From: CAYHWE01 sp964360445
GTDB lineage: Bacteria; Patescibacteriota; Patescibacteriia; Patescibacteriales; JAKAJF01
Length of the DNA stretch: 12,394 bases
Reading direction: 5' to 3'
NCBI GenBank assembly: GCA_964360445.1
Contig: CAYHWE010000030.1
Coordinates: 1-12,394, forward strand
In this document: positions 6,247 to 12,394 of the stretch, piece after piece
How positions within the stretch are numbered: position 1 is the stretch's first letter
Layout of the letters: each line of letters starts with the position of its first letter
The notes under the pieces: generated by a model
The model's database searches: none
What the model was told of the DNA's origin: nothing
Seen by the model: only the letters and a program-made list of their open reading frames with translations
Made by a program: the position numbers and the translations under genes

Positions 6247-6561
6247 TTAAGCGATTTTTGTGATTTCAATTTTTGTGAATGGCTGTCTGTGGCCGACATT
6301 CTTCCTGTATCTTACTTTATTCTTGAACTTCACGACTGCGACCTTGTCGCCCTTGCCGTGCTCGATAACTTTAGCCTCGACATTATCACCCAAAGATGGT
6401 TTTCCAAGATCCAGATCCTTGCCATCTTCTGAAGCGACTAAAAGGGTATCCAATTTTACTGTATCCCCTTCTTTGATTTCTAATTTTTCAATCTTTAAAG
6501 CCTGGCCTTCTTTGACCTTGTATTGCTTTCCACCTGTTTTGATCACTGCTATTTTTGTCAT
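6247..6561 (-). CDS. rplU: 50S ribosomal protein L21
   Basis: The 104-residue product is full length for L21, a 23S rRNA-binding protein of the large subunit. It shows the characteristic N terminus IAVIKTGGKQYKVKEG (4-19), the KLDTLLVASEDG strand region and the C-terminal signature KFKNKVRYRKNVGHRQPFTKIEI, rich in RNA-contacting basic residues. In many bacteria rplU is followed directly by rpmA (L27). Here a terminator follows immediately and rpmA is not in the window. The gene has its own near-consensus promoter about 165 nt upstream and a long structured leader, which suggests control at the RNA level. No Shine-Dalgarno sequence precedes the ATG. Confidence 0.97.
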   Translation of the reverse strand: MTKIAVIKTGGKQYKVKEGQALKIEKLEIKEGDTVKLDTLLVASEDGKDLDLGKPSLGDNVEAKVIEHGKGDKVAVVKFKNKVRYRKNVGHRQPFTKIEITKIA

Positions 6562-6726
6562 ATTGTATACACTTTAACAACTTTTTCAAAAAAAGTTTTT
6601 AATATTTTCAAAAAATATATTGTATTTTGTTTAAATCTTACAGCGAGCAAAGCTCTTCGGCCGTAAAATTTAAACAAAATCAAATTCTTATTAAAATAAA
6701 GAAAATCCGCCTTTTCGCGGTTATAT
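6562..6726 (-). promoter_or_regulatory. Structured 5' leader of rplU
   Basis: From the predicted transcription start (about 6726) to the ATG is about 165 nt. In mRNA order it holds a short hairpin CCGC-GAAAAG-GCGG at the 5' end (6720-6707). An 18-bp inverted repeat follows, with arms 6680-6663 and 6641-6624 (one G-U pair), enclosing a 21-nt loop that itself contains GAGC-TTT-GCTC. Two AT hairpins come last (6618-6602 and 6597-6579). I infer a regulatory leader, perhaps for autogenous control by L21. I cannot match it to the known Firmicutes L21 leader from memory. Confidence 0.5.
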
Positions 6727-6732
6727 ATAGTT

Positions 6733-6760
6733 ATTATACTTAATTTTCAAAATAAGTCAA
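6733..6760 (-). promoter_or_regulatory. Promoter of rplU
   Basis: On the minus strand, TTGACT (6760-6755) and TATAAT (6738-6733) are spaced by 16 nt: a perfect -10 and a 5/6 -35. It lies just beyond the terminator of the upstream response-regulator gene, giving rplU an independent transcription unit. Confidence 0.8.
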
Positions 6761-6764
6761 GAAT

Positions 6765-6794
6765 AAAAAAAGAGGGTGCTACCTGCCACCCTCT
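6765..6794 (-). terminator. Terminator overlapping the end of the response-regulator gene
   Basis: On the minus strand, AGAGGGTG (6794-6787) pairs with CACCCTCT (6778-6771) across an 8-nt loop, followed by a T-run (6770-6765). The upstream arm encodes the last residues (E-G-G) of the response regulator, and its TAG stop codon (6781-6779) lies in the loop. Termination is therefore packed into the coding end. Confidence 0.88.
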
Positions 6795-7147
6795 ATATTT
6801 AAGATCTTTCCCATTAGAGCCCCCGGATCATAGGGCTTCCTGAAGAAAGACTCAGCGCCGACACTCACTGCCTCTTCAGCATAATCAAAAGCTGAAGTAG
6901 CAACACATCTTATGTCGGGATGTTCTGTTTTTACCCTTCTGATAAGCTCTAGCCCGCCTATGCCGGGTAAATTTACATCCGTAAAAATGATGTCGAGATC
7001 ACTACACATAGCAATCTCTGCTAGAGCCTCCTCGCCGGACGAGAGTATTTTAAACTCCCCAACCATCTTTTGCCCGTGTAAATGCGTCAAGAAGCAATAT
7101 AACAGATCCCGAATCTCCGCCTTATCTTCCACTACTAGAATTTTCAT
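6779..7147 (-). CDS. Stand-alone response-regulator receiver domain protein
   Basis: The 122 residues form one CheY-like receiver domain with no output domain. Acidic pocket residues Glu7 and Asp8 lie in ILVVEDKAEIRDLL. The phosphoacceptor is Asp57 in IIFTDVNLPGIGG, the switch Thr84/Ser85 lies in CVATSAF, and Lys104 in FFRKPYDP. All key positions for phosphorylation are present, so it should be phosphorylated by a histidine kinase or phosphorelay; no kinase gene is in the window. It has a strong ribosome-binding site (GGAGG, 7158-7154, 6 nt from ATG) and a perfect sigma70-type promoter, and its terminator overlaps the stop codon. Expression may therefore be high and independent, although read-through from rlmN is possible. 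Its target is unknown; single-domain regulators usually act by protein contact. Confidence 0.92.
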   Translation of the reverse strand: MKILVVEDKAEIRDLLYCFLTHLHGQKMVGEFKILSSGEEALAEIAMCSDLDIIFTDVNLPGIGGLELIRRVKTEHPDIRCVATSAFDYAEEAVSVGAESFFRKPYDPGALMGKILNIEGGR

Positions 7148-7179
7148 TTTAAACCTCCTTTTTAAGGTACTTAAAATCT

Positions 7180-7208
7180 ATTATATCATAAACTTAGCAT
7201 TCTGTCAA
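7180..7208 (-). promoter_or_regulatory. Perfect-consensus promoter of the response-regulator gene
   Basis: On the minus strand, TTGACA (7208-7203), a 17-nt spacer and TATAAT (7185-7180) match the sigma70 consensus at all 12 positions. A TGA immediately upstream of the -10 also makes it an extended -10. It sits wholly in the 66-bp gap between rlmN and the response regulator. Confidence 0.92.
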
Positions 7209-7213
7209 GCCAT

Positions 7214-8227
7214 CTAAAAACTAGCTTTTCTTGCTAATTGCCCGCAAGCCGCGTCGATCGAATCCCCGAAGCTATGTCTGATCGTAAACCTGACATTATT
7301 TTCCTTTAAAACATCTGAAAATCGCTTTATATTATCGCGAGATGAGACTGAAAAAGCGCCGCCAGTATCGTTATAGGGAATCAAATTCACATAGCACAGG
7401 GATCTATTTTTTAAAACATCCGACAAGTTCTTCGCGTCCTCTGCCCTGTCATTCTTATCCTTGATCATAAGATACTCGATCATTACCCTCCTATTCGTAT
7501 TCTTAATGTAATAATCGATCGCTTCCATTACCTGTGATAAATCATACTGGTCATTTACCGGCATCAACGCACCTCTTAATTTATCAGTCGGCGCATGCAT
7601 AGAAAGCGCGACATTGATCTGTAATTTCTCTTTTGCCAGCTTCTGGATGCCTGGAACGATGCCGCAGGTTGAAATCGAAATATGGCGCGCGCCAAGACCG
7701 AAACCCTCCGGATCATTCAATAGCCTGATCGCTTTCATGACATTGTCATAATTCAATAATGGTTCGCCCATGCCCATGAATACAATGTTGGTGATCTTTT
7801 CATTATTTTCTTTCAGAATACGGGCGAAATACAGGACCTGATCGATGATTTCCCCGATTTCCAAATTACGCTTGAATCCGCTTTTACCGGTAGCGCAAAA
7901 AAAGCATCTCATCGGGCAGCCTACCTGTGAAGAAACACAAACAGTCCTACGTCCGTCTCCGTGTTTGATCAGAACCGCCTCTATCACTTCCCCGTCTTCC
8001 AGTTTCAGGGCAGCTTTTATCGTATCTTTAGTCTTTGCAATCTTTAATTCGTCTACATCATTCCATTTCACATCTGCGGCAAATTTCTCCCTTAACTCTT
8101 TTGATAGCACGCTGACATCATCCCAACCACTCCTGAGTTCGCTAAAATAAGCCTTCCGGATCTGTTTTTCGCGGAAGGACGGTAGTCCTGATTCCTCTAT
8201 CAAATTGTGCATTGCCTTTAAGTCCAT
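7214..8227 (-). CDS. rlmN: Dual-specificity RNA methyltransferase RlmN
   Basis: A 337-residue radical-SAM enzyme that methylates C2 of A2503 in 23S rRNA and, in some bacteria, A37 of certain tRNAs. The iron-sulfur motif CPMRCFFC gives C104, C108 and C111. The mechanistic cysteine pair appears as C97 (RTVCVSSQVGC), equivalent to E. coli C118, and C328 (FGDSIDAACGQLA), equivalent to C355. SAM-binding GMGEPLLNYDNV is at 152-163, RHISISTCG at 181-189, and NVALSMHAP at 205-213. The ATG at 8227 gives a normal N terminus; an alternative is Met6. No Shine-Dalgarno sequence is present, because a palindromic repeat abuts the start codon. It lies downstream of the MraY/WecA-like gene on the same strand. 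No terminator follows before the response-regulator promoter. Confidence 0.96.
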   Translation of the reverse strand: MDLKAMHNLIEESGLPSFREKQIRKAYFSELRSGWDDVSVLSKELREKFAADVKWNDVDELKIAKTKDTIKAALKLEDGEVIEAVLIKHGDGRRTVCVSSQVGCPMRCFFCATGKSGFKRNLEIGEIIDQVLYFARILKENNEKITNIVFMGMGEPLLNYDNVMKAIRLLNDPEGFGLGARHISISTCGIVPGIQKLAKEKLQINVALSMHAPTDKLRGALMPVNDQYDLSQVMEAIDYYIKNTNRRVMIEYLMIKDKNDRAEDAKNLSDVLKNRSLCYVNLIPYNDTGGAFSVSSRDNIKRFSDVLKENNVRFTIRHSFGDSIDAACGQLARKASF

Positions 8228-8228
8228 G

Positions 8229-8338
8229 TTGCAAATTTAAAATTCAAAAATCAAAATGAAAAATTATAGAGTCCGCTTGGGCGGACAAATCCGCCGATTG
8301 GCGGACCTAAATTTTGCATTTTAATATTTACATTTTTA
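8229..8338. repeat. Dispersed palindromic repeat, copy 2 (double core)
   Basis: Two adjacent GC-rich palindromes, GTCCGC-TTGG-GCGGAC (8271-8286) and TCCGCC-GATT-GGCGGA (8290-8305), are flanked by AT-rich arms. The left arm shares AAAAATCAAAATG exactly with copy 1. The right arm, read on the minus strand (AAATGTAAATATTAAAATGC), matches the arms of copy 1 closely. The element fills the whole gap between the transferase gene and rlmN. It supplies the last codons and the TAA of the transferase (8328-8330) and abuts the rlmN start codon. Confidence 0.75.
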
Positions 8339-9431
8339 TTTTTTTCTCAATCCCGATAACCATTCCAAGCATTATAATGACTAATCCGCCCAAAGTCAAC
8401 AGCTTTCCCCTGCTTTGCAGGAATAGGGCGCTTAAACCGAATACGAACGAGAATAGATAAAAAATTAAAACCGTCTTGCGCACACCCAAGCCTAAATCGA
8501 ACAGCCTGAAATGGAGATGCTTCCTGTCTGCAAATTTCAGAGGATTCTTTCCGGCCGCCAGGCGGCGGATAATAGTCCAGACAACATCCAGAATAGGGAT
8601 CCCCATGACGAGCAAGGCAATAGCAATCTTGCCTCCGGAAATGATTGCCAATACGCCCAAGATAAATCCTAAAAACAAAGATCCGGACTCGCCTAAAAAT
8701 ATCTTTGCCGGATGCCAGTTAAAAACCAAAAACCCCAAACACACGCCAGCCAGAATCAGGGCAGCAATACCGATGTCCGGCTGGTAATATTTCGTTGTCA
8801 TCGTAAAAAGGAAAATGATGAACGCGCCGATTGCCGTAACCCCGGTGACGAGCCCATCCATACCATCCAAAAGCTTAGTCGTATACATCATGCCCAATAA
8901 CCAAAGTATGGTAAAAGTATCAGCAATAACCATGAAGTAGTGCATCCCGCCCCCGAAATCAGCAATCGGGATCCGTAATTGGTCAAGATAAGTCAAACCT
9001 CCGAATGGATTGGTAATTTTTTCAATCCCCACCCCGCCGATAACAACAGCCAAGACAGCTAAAATAGGAAAAATGAATTGTTTTCCCGGACCTAAATCAT
9101 ATTTATCATCCAAAACACCGCCAATCATAAGAAATGTCGAACCCATCAATACGCCGAGCAAATGATGCAATTCTAAATCTCCTGCCAGCAGATCATTTTT
9201 ATAAATAAGGGCTAAAATTACAAAAGCAAAAAATACTGCCACTCCGCCCAAAAGGGGCGTTGACGTTTTATGAATCTTCCTTTCCAGCCCCGGATTATCC
9301 ACAATGCCAAGTTTAAAAGCTATCTTTATCGCTAAAAAAGTAAAAAGGGAAGAAAGTATAAGGCTGGAAAATATGACTATCAGATATGTTATCATAGTAT
9401 TATTGACGATGTATGGAAAATCAGTTATCAT
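8328..9431 (-). CDS. MraY/WecA-family polyprenyl-phosphate sugar-1-phosphate transferase
   Basis: A 367-residue polytopic membrane protein with about ten to eleven hydrophobic segments. Family enzymes transfer a sugar-1-phosphate (GlcNAc-1-P or MurNAc-pentapeptide-1-P) from a UDP-sugar to undecaprenyl phosphate at the inner face of the membrane. Family marks are GGVAVFFAF (62-70), LDDKYDLGP (107-115, Asp108/Asp109), LLDGMDGLVTG (187-197), FLGESGSLFLG (245-255) and DRKHLHFRL (302-310). The HLH motif and lack of MraY-specific features point toward the WecA/TagO branch. Two positions are unusual: K186 where the conserved Asn of N-x-x-D-G-x-D-G is expected, and E248 in place of the Asp of FLGDSGS. 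The start could instead be Met13 (9395), right before the first membrane helix. The stop codon lies in the palindromic repeat. Nucleotide-sugar substrate unknown. Confidence 0.9.
   Translation of the reverse strand: MITDFPYIVNNTMITYLIVIFSSLILSSLFTFLAIKIAFKLGIVDNPGLERKIHKTSTPLLGGVAVFFAFVILALIYKNDLLAGDLELHHLLGVLMGSTFLMIGGVLDDKYDLGPGKQFIFPILAVLAVVIGGVGIEKITNPFGGLTYLDQLRIPIADFGGGMHYFMVIADTFTILWLLGMMYTTKLLDGMDGLVTGVTAIGAFIIFLFTMTTKYYQPDIGIAALILAGVCLGFLVFNWHPAKIFLGESGSLFLGFILGVLAIISGGKIAIALLVMGIPILDVVWTIIRRLAAGKNPLKFADRKHLHFRLFDLGLGVRKTVLIFYLFSFVFGLSALFLQSRGKLLTLGGLVIIMLGMVIGIEKKIKM
9403..9431 (+). promoter_or_regulatory. Promoter of the 63-codon gene
   Basis: TTGACG (9403-9408) and TATCAT (9426-9431) are spaced by 17 nt. 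The -10 overlaps the ATG of the divergent transferase gene (9431-9429), so either the two units interfere or the transferase really starts at Met13 (9395). The predicted start of transcription is about 9438, giving a leader of roughly 29 nt that contains the ribosome-binding site. Confidence 0.5.
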
Positions 9432-9466
9432 TAAAGTAATATTTTAAAAATAGAGGGGGTAATACG

Positions 9467-9658
9467 ATGCCGCAGCAGTTGCCGCTGGTCGTAAACAAAA
9501 GAGAAAAAAAAGGAGGAAAAGAAAACAGCGAAAGCGGAGAAGATTACGGGATGAGAGTCAGAAGATACTCCGTAGACGCCGCGTCAGTAGCAAACGACCC
9601 CGAAAAACTTGCAGCACTCTTCTTGGATTCATTTCCTGAAGAGGCCGAAAAACTCTAA
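9467..9658 (+). CDS. Small hypothetical protein, 63 residues
   Basis: I do not recognise this protein. It has a GAGGGGGT ribosome-binding site about 7 nt before the ATG, a promoter-like pair upstream and a strong terminator downstream, so it looks like a real self-contained gene on the strand opposite its neighbours. The N-terminal half (to residue 28) is polar and charged with a Lys/Gly/Glu-rich run. The C-terminal half (MRVRRYSVDAASVANDPEK then LAALFLDSFPEEAEKL) is amphipathic and acidic. No membrane segment or cysteine is present. A second in-frame ATG at 9551, with GGAG 13 nt upstream, could give a 35-residue form. An internal AAGGAGG at 9510-9516 has no start codon at useful distance. 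A regulator, antitoxin-like or leader peptide role is conceivable but nothing in the sequence decides it. Confidence 0.65.
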   Translation: MPQQLPLVVNKREKKGGKENSESGEDYGMRVRRYSVDAASVANDPEKLAALFLDSFPEEAEKL

Positions 9659-9720
9659 CCAATCTGAAAACAGAAGCGCGTCAATGCGCAAATCCTCCAA
9701 AACGAGGGGAGAAACACCTT

Positions 9721-9753
9721 AGGACGCTATCCGATAGCGTCCTTCTTTTTTTT
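9721..9753 (+). terminator. Terminator of the 63-codon gene
   Basis: The stem AGGACGCTAT (9721-9730) pairs perfectly with ATAGCGTCCT (9734-9743) around CCG, followed by TCTTTTTTTT (9744-9753). It is a strong intrinsic terminator 62 nt after the stop codon. The sequence between stop and terminator holds two small hairpins: GCGC/GCGC (9676-9689) and CCTC/GAGG (9694-9707). Confidence 0.92.
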
Positions 9754-9772
9754 CAAAAAACTTTTTACCATA

Positions 9773-9799
9773 CCCTTTACCCTACCCCCCCCTGCACCC
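9773..9799 (-). other. G-quadruplex-type motif past the clp stop codon
   Basis: On the plus strand CCC-TTTA-CCC-TA-CCCCCCCC-TGCA-CCC; on the minus strand this gives four G-runs of at least three with loops of 4, 2 and 4 nt. It begins 7 nt downstream of the TAG of the Clp-like gene on that gene's strand, so it would be in its mRNA 3' end. No hairpin-plus-T terminator is seen for that gene. Confidence 0.5.
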
Positions 9800-9805
9800 T
9801 AATAT

Positions 9806-12394
9806 CTACAACTCCCTCCCCTTTTTTACCTGCAAACCCGCTTCTCTGTCAATTATGACGCAATCGCGCCTTTCCAGCTTATCAGATAAGATCAGATTGG
9901 CAATCGCGTTTTCGATCCTTTCCTGCAAGACCCTGCGCAAAGGACGGGCGCCGAATTTCGGATCAAAGCCTTCGCGCGCCAATTTCCTGACGCCGTCTTC
10001 CTCAGCCAACAATCCAATGCCTTTCAATTCAAGCATCCTTTCAATTTTCTTTAACATCAATTTTGCGATGCTCAAAATATCATCTTCGCTCAAAGGTCCG
10101 AACACGACGATGCCGTCAAACCGGTTTATCAATTCCGGCTTCATCACTTTATTCAACTGCTCATTTATCAATACCTCTTTTATCCTGCCCGCGTCTGCTC
10201 CCGATTTTACCTGGTCCTGGATATAGAGCGCGCCGGCATTGGAAGTCGCGATTATGATGCAATTTGTAAAATCAATCGTCCTTCCCTGGCCGTCAGTCAG
10301 GCGGCCATCGTCCATTATCTGTAAAAATAAATTCAGGATTTCCGGATGCGCTTTTTCAAATTCATCGAGAAGAACAAGGGAGAACGGCGCTTTCCTGACC
10401 GCCTCCGTCAGATATCCCGGCTCATCCCCTTCTCCCAGCATTTTTTTAATGCTGCTCTGCTCCTGATATTCGCTCATATCGAGGCGGACCATCGCTTTTT
10501 CATCGCCGAAATAAACCTCGGCAACGGTTTTTGCCAACTCGGTCTTGCCGACGCCGGTCGGTCCTAAGAACAGGAAGCTCGCGATCGGACGCTTGCTGTC
10601 GCGCATTTCAACCCTCGCTCTCCGCAGGCTGGCGGAAACCATTTTTACCGCCTCTTCCTGCCCGATCATCCTTTTATGCATCGAGGCTTCGAGATTCAGA
10701 AGAACATCCTCTTCATGCTCGCTCACTTTATCCAAGGGAATATTGGTCATCTCGCTGACAATGCCGGCAATATCATCTTTCACGATCAATCCTTCTTTTC
10801 CTTTTTCATCCAACGCTTTCGTAGCCGCCGATTCCAATATCTCGATTGCCTTTGCCGGCAGGCGCTTGTCATGGATATATTTTGAAGACAGTTTAACAGC
10901 TTCTTCCAACGCGTTGTATGAGAAAAAAATCGAATGCTTATTTTCTAAAAATCCGATTTTGCTTTCAAGCATCTGGATCGCCCTGTTCTTTTCCGGCTCC
11001 CGGATTTCGATCCTGGCCATCAGTTCTCCTATCGGCTTATTCTCGATATATTTGGAATAATTGCTTATCGTCGTTGAAGCGATGCAATAAAAACTACTCC
11101 TTTCCAAAGCGGAAACCAAGACCTCGGACAGATCCAGGCTCTCGCCTACGCCAGCCTGGATGCCGACTATGTTCTCGATATTCTTGATATACAAGACTAT
11201 ATTCCCCGAACGGCTGATTTCATCCATGATGACAAGAAGCCTCTGCTGCGCTTCGCTCGGGTCTGCGCCGCTGACTAACCGCGCCACATCAAGCTCAACC
11301 AATCTCTTATCCTTAAGGATATTAGGCACATCCTCCCTGACCATGGCCTGGGCGATTCCGCCGACAATCGTATTCTTCCCGGCCCCGGGATCGCCGACCA
11401 AGATAACGCCAGCGCGGCCGCTTTCAAATTTCTGGAAAATATCCTCGATTTCATCCTCCCTGGCCACGCAGATTTCAAGCCTGCCCCATTTTGCTTCCCG
11501 GGTCAGGTCATAAGACAGCTGGTTCAGGACTTCCGTAGCCACAGCCGTATAAGCCCTGTCCATATTGGAACCAGGCTTGTATTTTGCCATCTTCCTGTAT
11601 TTCCTATAATTTTCTATGATCTCATCATTGATCCTGAACCATTTTATAGCATTAAGTATTTTGTCCTCATCAATCTCAAGATCATAAAGGATTTCCCGCA
11701 CATTGGCGTCATACATCTGCGCCGGCATAATGAAATTATTCACTTCCACTTTTTTCTGATTAGACCTGGCGGCCTGGATATAGGCTTCAATCAAAACTTC
11801 TTTCAGCTCCAAGGAAATGATTTCCTGGTTGGCGGAAGACGGATTTAATAATTGACGTTTGACTTTTTCAACCAATTCATTCCCGGGAACGCTCAGCCTG
11901 CCGAACATAGCCCCGACGACTCCGTCCTTCAAAGAATTGAAAAACAGATGGATCGTGTCCGCGCCGTTATGTCTCATTTTTCTCGCCAGCTCAACCGACT
12001 CTTCCAATGTTTTTAACGCGCCATGATCGAATCCAGATGACACCTCTATCTTATATTTATATTTTTTCAATTCTTTCCAATTATCCGGAGTCGTCAGATT
12101 GTTTTTTCTCGCAATCCCTTTCGGGATCCTCGCCATCCTGTCAGCGTCTTCGCTTATGCGATAAAAGATGAACATGACGGCCGACACTCCCAGCCAAAAA
12201 AGGAAAATCAGCGGATTCTTGTAATTAACGAAGTTGAAATAAGTCAGGAATTCCTGCTGCCAGATCCAGAAACCTAAGGCGGCGAATCCGATCAACGCGA
12301 TGATGAAAGCGATAAAATTAACGAACAGGTCGGCTCTGCAGGCCAGCTGACGCAATCTGACGGCCGGACGGCTCAAATTCAACCCCAAATACAG
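9806..12394 (-). CDS. Membrane-anchored double-AAA+ Clp-like ATPase (5' end outside window)
   Basis: The frame is open to the right edge. The first possible start inside (TTG at 12388) lacks a ribosome-binding site, so the N terminus is probably missing. Numbered from that TTG, 860 residues are visible. Two membrane helices lie at about 22-43 and 58-77. A Clp-N-like helical repeat region spans about 118-250. D1 (about 305-465) has Walker A GDPGAGKNT (332-340), but its Walker B position reads IVLYIKN (397-403) instead of a hydrophobic-DE motif. D2 is intact: GPTGVGKTE (609-617), LVLLDEFEKAH (671-681), IIATSNAG (712-719), Arg756 in LINRFD, and sensor-2 GARPLRR (813-819). There is no ClpB-type coiled-coil M-domain between D1 and D2 and no IGF/IGL loop for ClpP docking. 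I infer a membrane-tethered AAA+ remodelling ATPase powered by D2. It is unlikely to be a standard ClpAP-type unfoldase. Confidence 0.88.
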   Translation of the reverse strand: MYLGLNLSRPAVRLRQLACRADLFVNFIAFIIALIGFAALGFWIWQQEFLTYFNFVNYKNPLIFLFWLGVSAVMFIFYRISEDADRMARIPKGIARKNNLTTPDNWKELKKYKYKIEVSSGFDHGALKTLEESVELARKMRHNGADTIHLFFNSLKDGVVGAMFGRLSVPGNELVEKVKRQLLNPSSANQEIISLELKEVLIEAYIQAARSNQKKVEVNNFIMPAQMYDANVREILYDLEIDEDKILNAIKWFRINDEIIENYRKYRKMAKYKPGSNMDRAYTAVATEVLNQLSYDLTREAKWGRLEICVAREDEIEDIFQKFESGRAGVILVGDPGAGKNTIVGGIAQAMVREDVPNILKDKRLVELDVARLVSGADPSEAQQRLLVIMDEISRSGNIVLYIKNIENIVGIQAGVGESLDLSEVLVSALERSSFYCIASTTISNYSKYIENKPIGELMARIEIREPEKNRAIQMLESKIGFLENKHSIFFSYNALEEAVKLSSKYIHDKRLPAKAIEILESAATKALDEKGKEGLIVKDDIAGIVSEMTNIPLDKVSEHEEDVLLNLEASMHKRMIGQEEAVKMVSASLRRARVEMRDSKRPIASFLFLGPTGVGKTELAKTVAEVYFGDEKAMVRLDMSEYQEQSSIKKMLGEGDEPGYLTEAVRKAPFSLVLLDEFEKAHPEILNLFLQIMDDGRLTDGQGRTIDFTNCIIIATSNAGALYIQDQVKSGADAGRIKEVLINEQLNKVMKPELINRFDGIVVFGPLSEDDILSIAKLMLKKIERMLELKGIGLLAEEDGVRKLAREGFDPKFGARPLRRVLQERIENAIANLILSDKLERRDCVIIDREAGLQVKKGREL

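Noticed and set aside
6260..6577. 105-codon plus-strand frame over rplU
   Set aside because: It is antisense to a full-length, clearly conserved L21 gene and has no independent start signals.
8271..8306. Double palindrome as an intrinsic terminator after the MraY/WecA-like gene
   Set aside because: Neither strand has a T-tract directly after the stems, and rlmN has no other promoter visible, so read-through is more likely.
10545..11060. 171-codon plus-strand frame inside the Clp-like gene
   Set aside because: It lies antisense to a clearly conserved AAA+ domain, is Ser/Leu-rich as shadow frames are, and has no start signals.
12386..12388. TTG as the true start of the Clp-like ATPase
   Set aside because: The frame continues open to the edge of the window, no ribosome-binding site can be seen, and TTG starts are uncommon. 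A truncated N terminus is more likely.

Overview
The window looks like a fragment of a small, AT-leaning bacterial genome, most likely a member of the Candidate Phyla Radiation (Patescibacteria, Parcubacteria-like). This is an inference from three things: compact gene order with few Shine-Dalgarno sequences; a membrane-anchored Clp-type ATPase and a divergent MraY/WecA-like transferase of a kind I associate with that group; and AT-rich dispersed repeats centred on TCCGCC/GGCGGA palindromes. No 16S rRNA is present, so the lineage cannot be fixed from this sequence.

Layout. Left block (1-3.6 kb, AT-rich, accessory in character): the C-terminal part of a surface or fibre-like protein (cut by the window edge) and a membrane-anchored small protein form an operon, followed by hairpins. 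Next comes a tRNA cluster: tRNA-Lys(UUU), a palindromic repeat, tRNA-Thr(UGU), and a broken tRNA-Lys copy in which a 16-nt palindrome replaces 8 nt of the gene. A minus-strand membrane-anchored glycoside-hydrolase-like protein follows. Middle block (3.8-6.2 kb, plus strand): dnaB, ybaB and recR, a replication and recombination cluster closed by a bidirectional terminator.

Right block (6.2-12.4 kb, mostly minus strand): rplU with its own promoter and a structured leader of about 165 nt; a stand-alone response-regulator receiver protein with a perfect sigma70-type promoter and a terminator that overlaps its stop codon; rlmN; and a polyprenyl-phosphate sugar-1-phosphate transferase, separated from rlmN by a second palindromic repeat that provides the transferase's stop codon. 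A 63-codon plus-strand gene with its own promoter, ribosome-binding site and terminator comes next, followed by a large membrane-anchored double-AAA+ Clp-like ATPase that runs off the right edge.

The most distinctive signals are the palindrome family and its presence inside a tRNA gene, the long inverted repeat in the rplU leader, the Clp-like ATPase with a degenerate first ATPase domain and missing pore loops, the small autonomous gene, and a G-quadruplex-type motif just past the clp stop codon. I see no CRISPR array, transposase or phage module. No gene-free stretch exceeds 300 bases.
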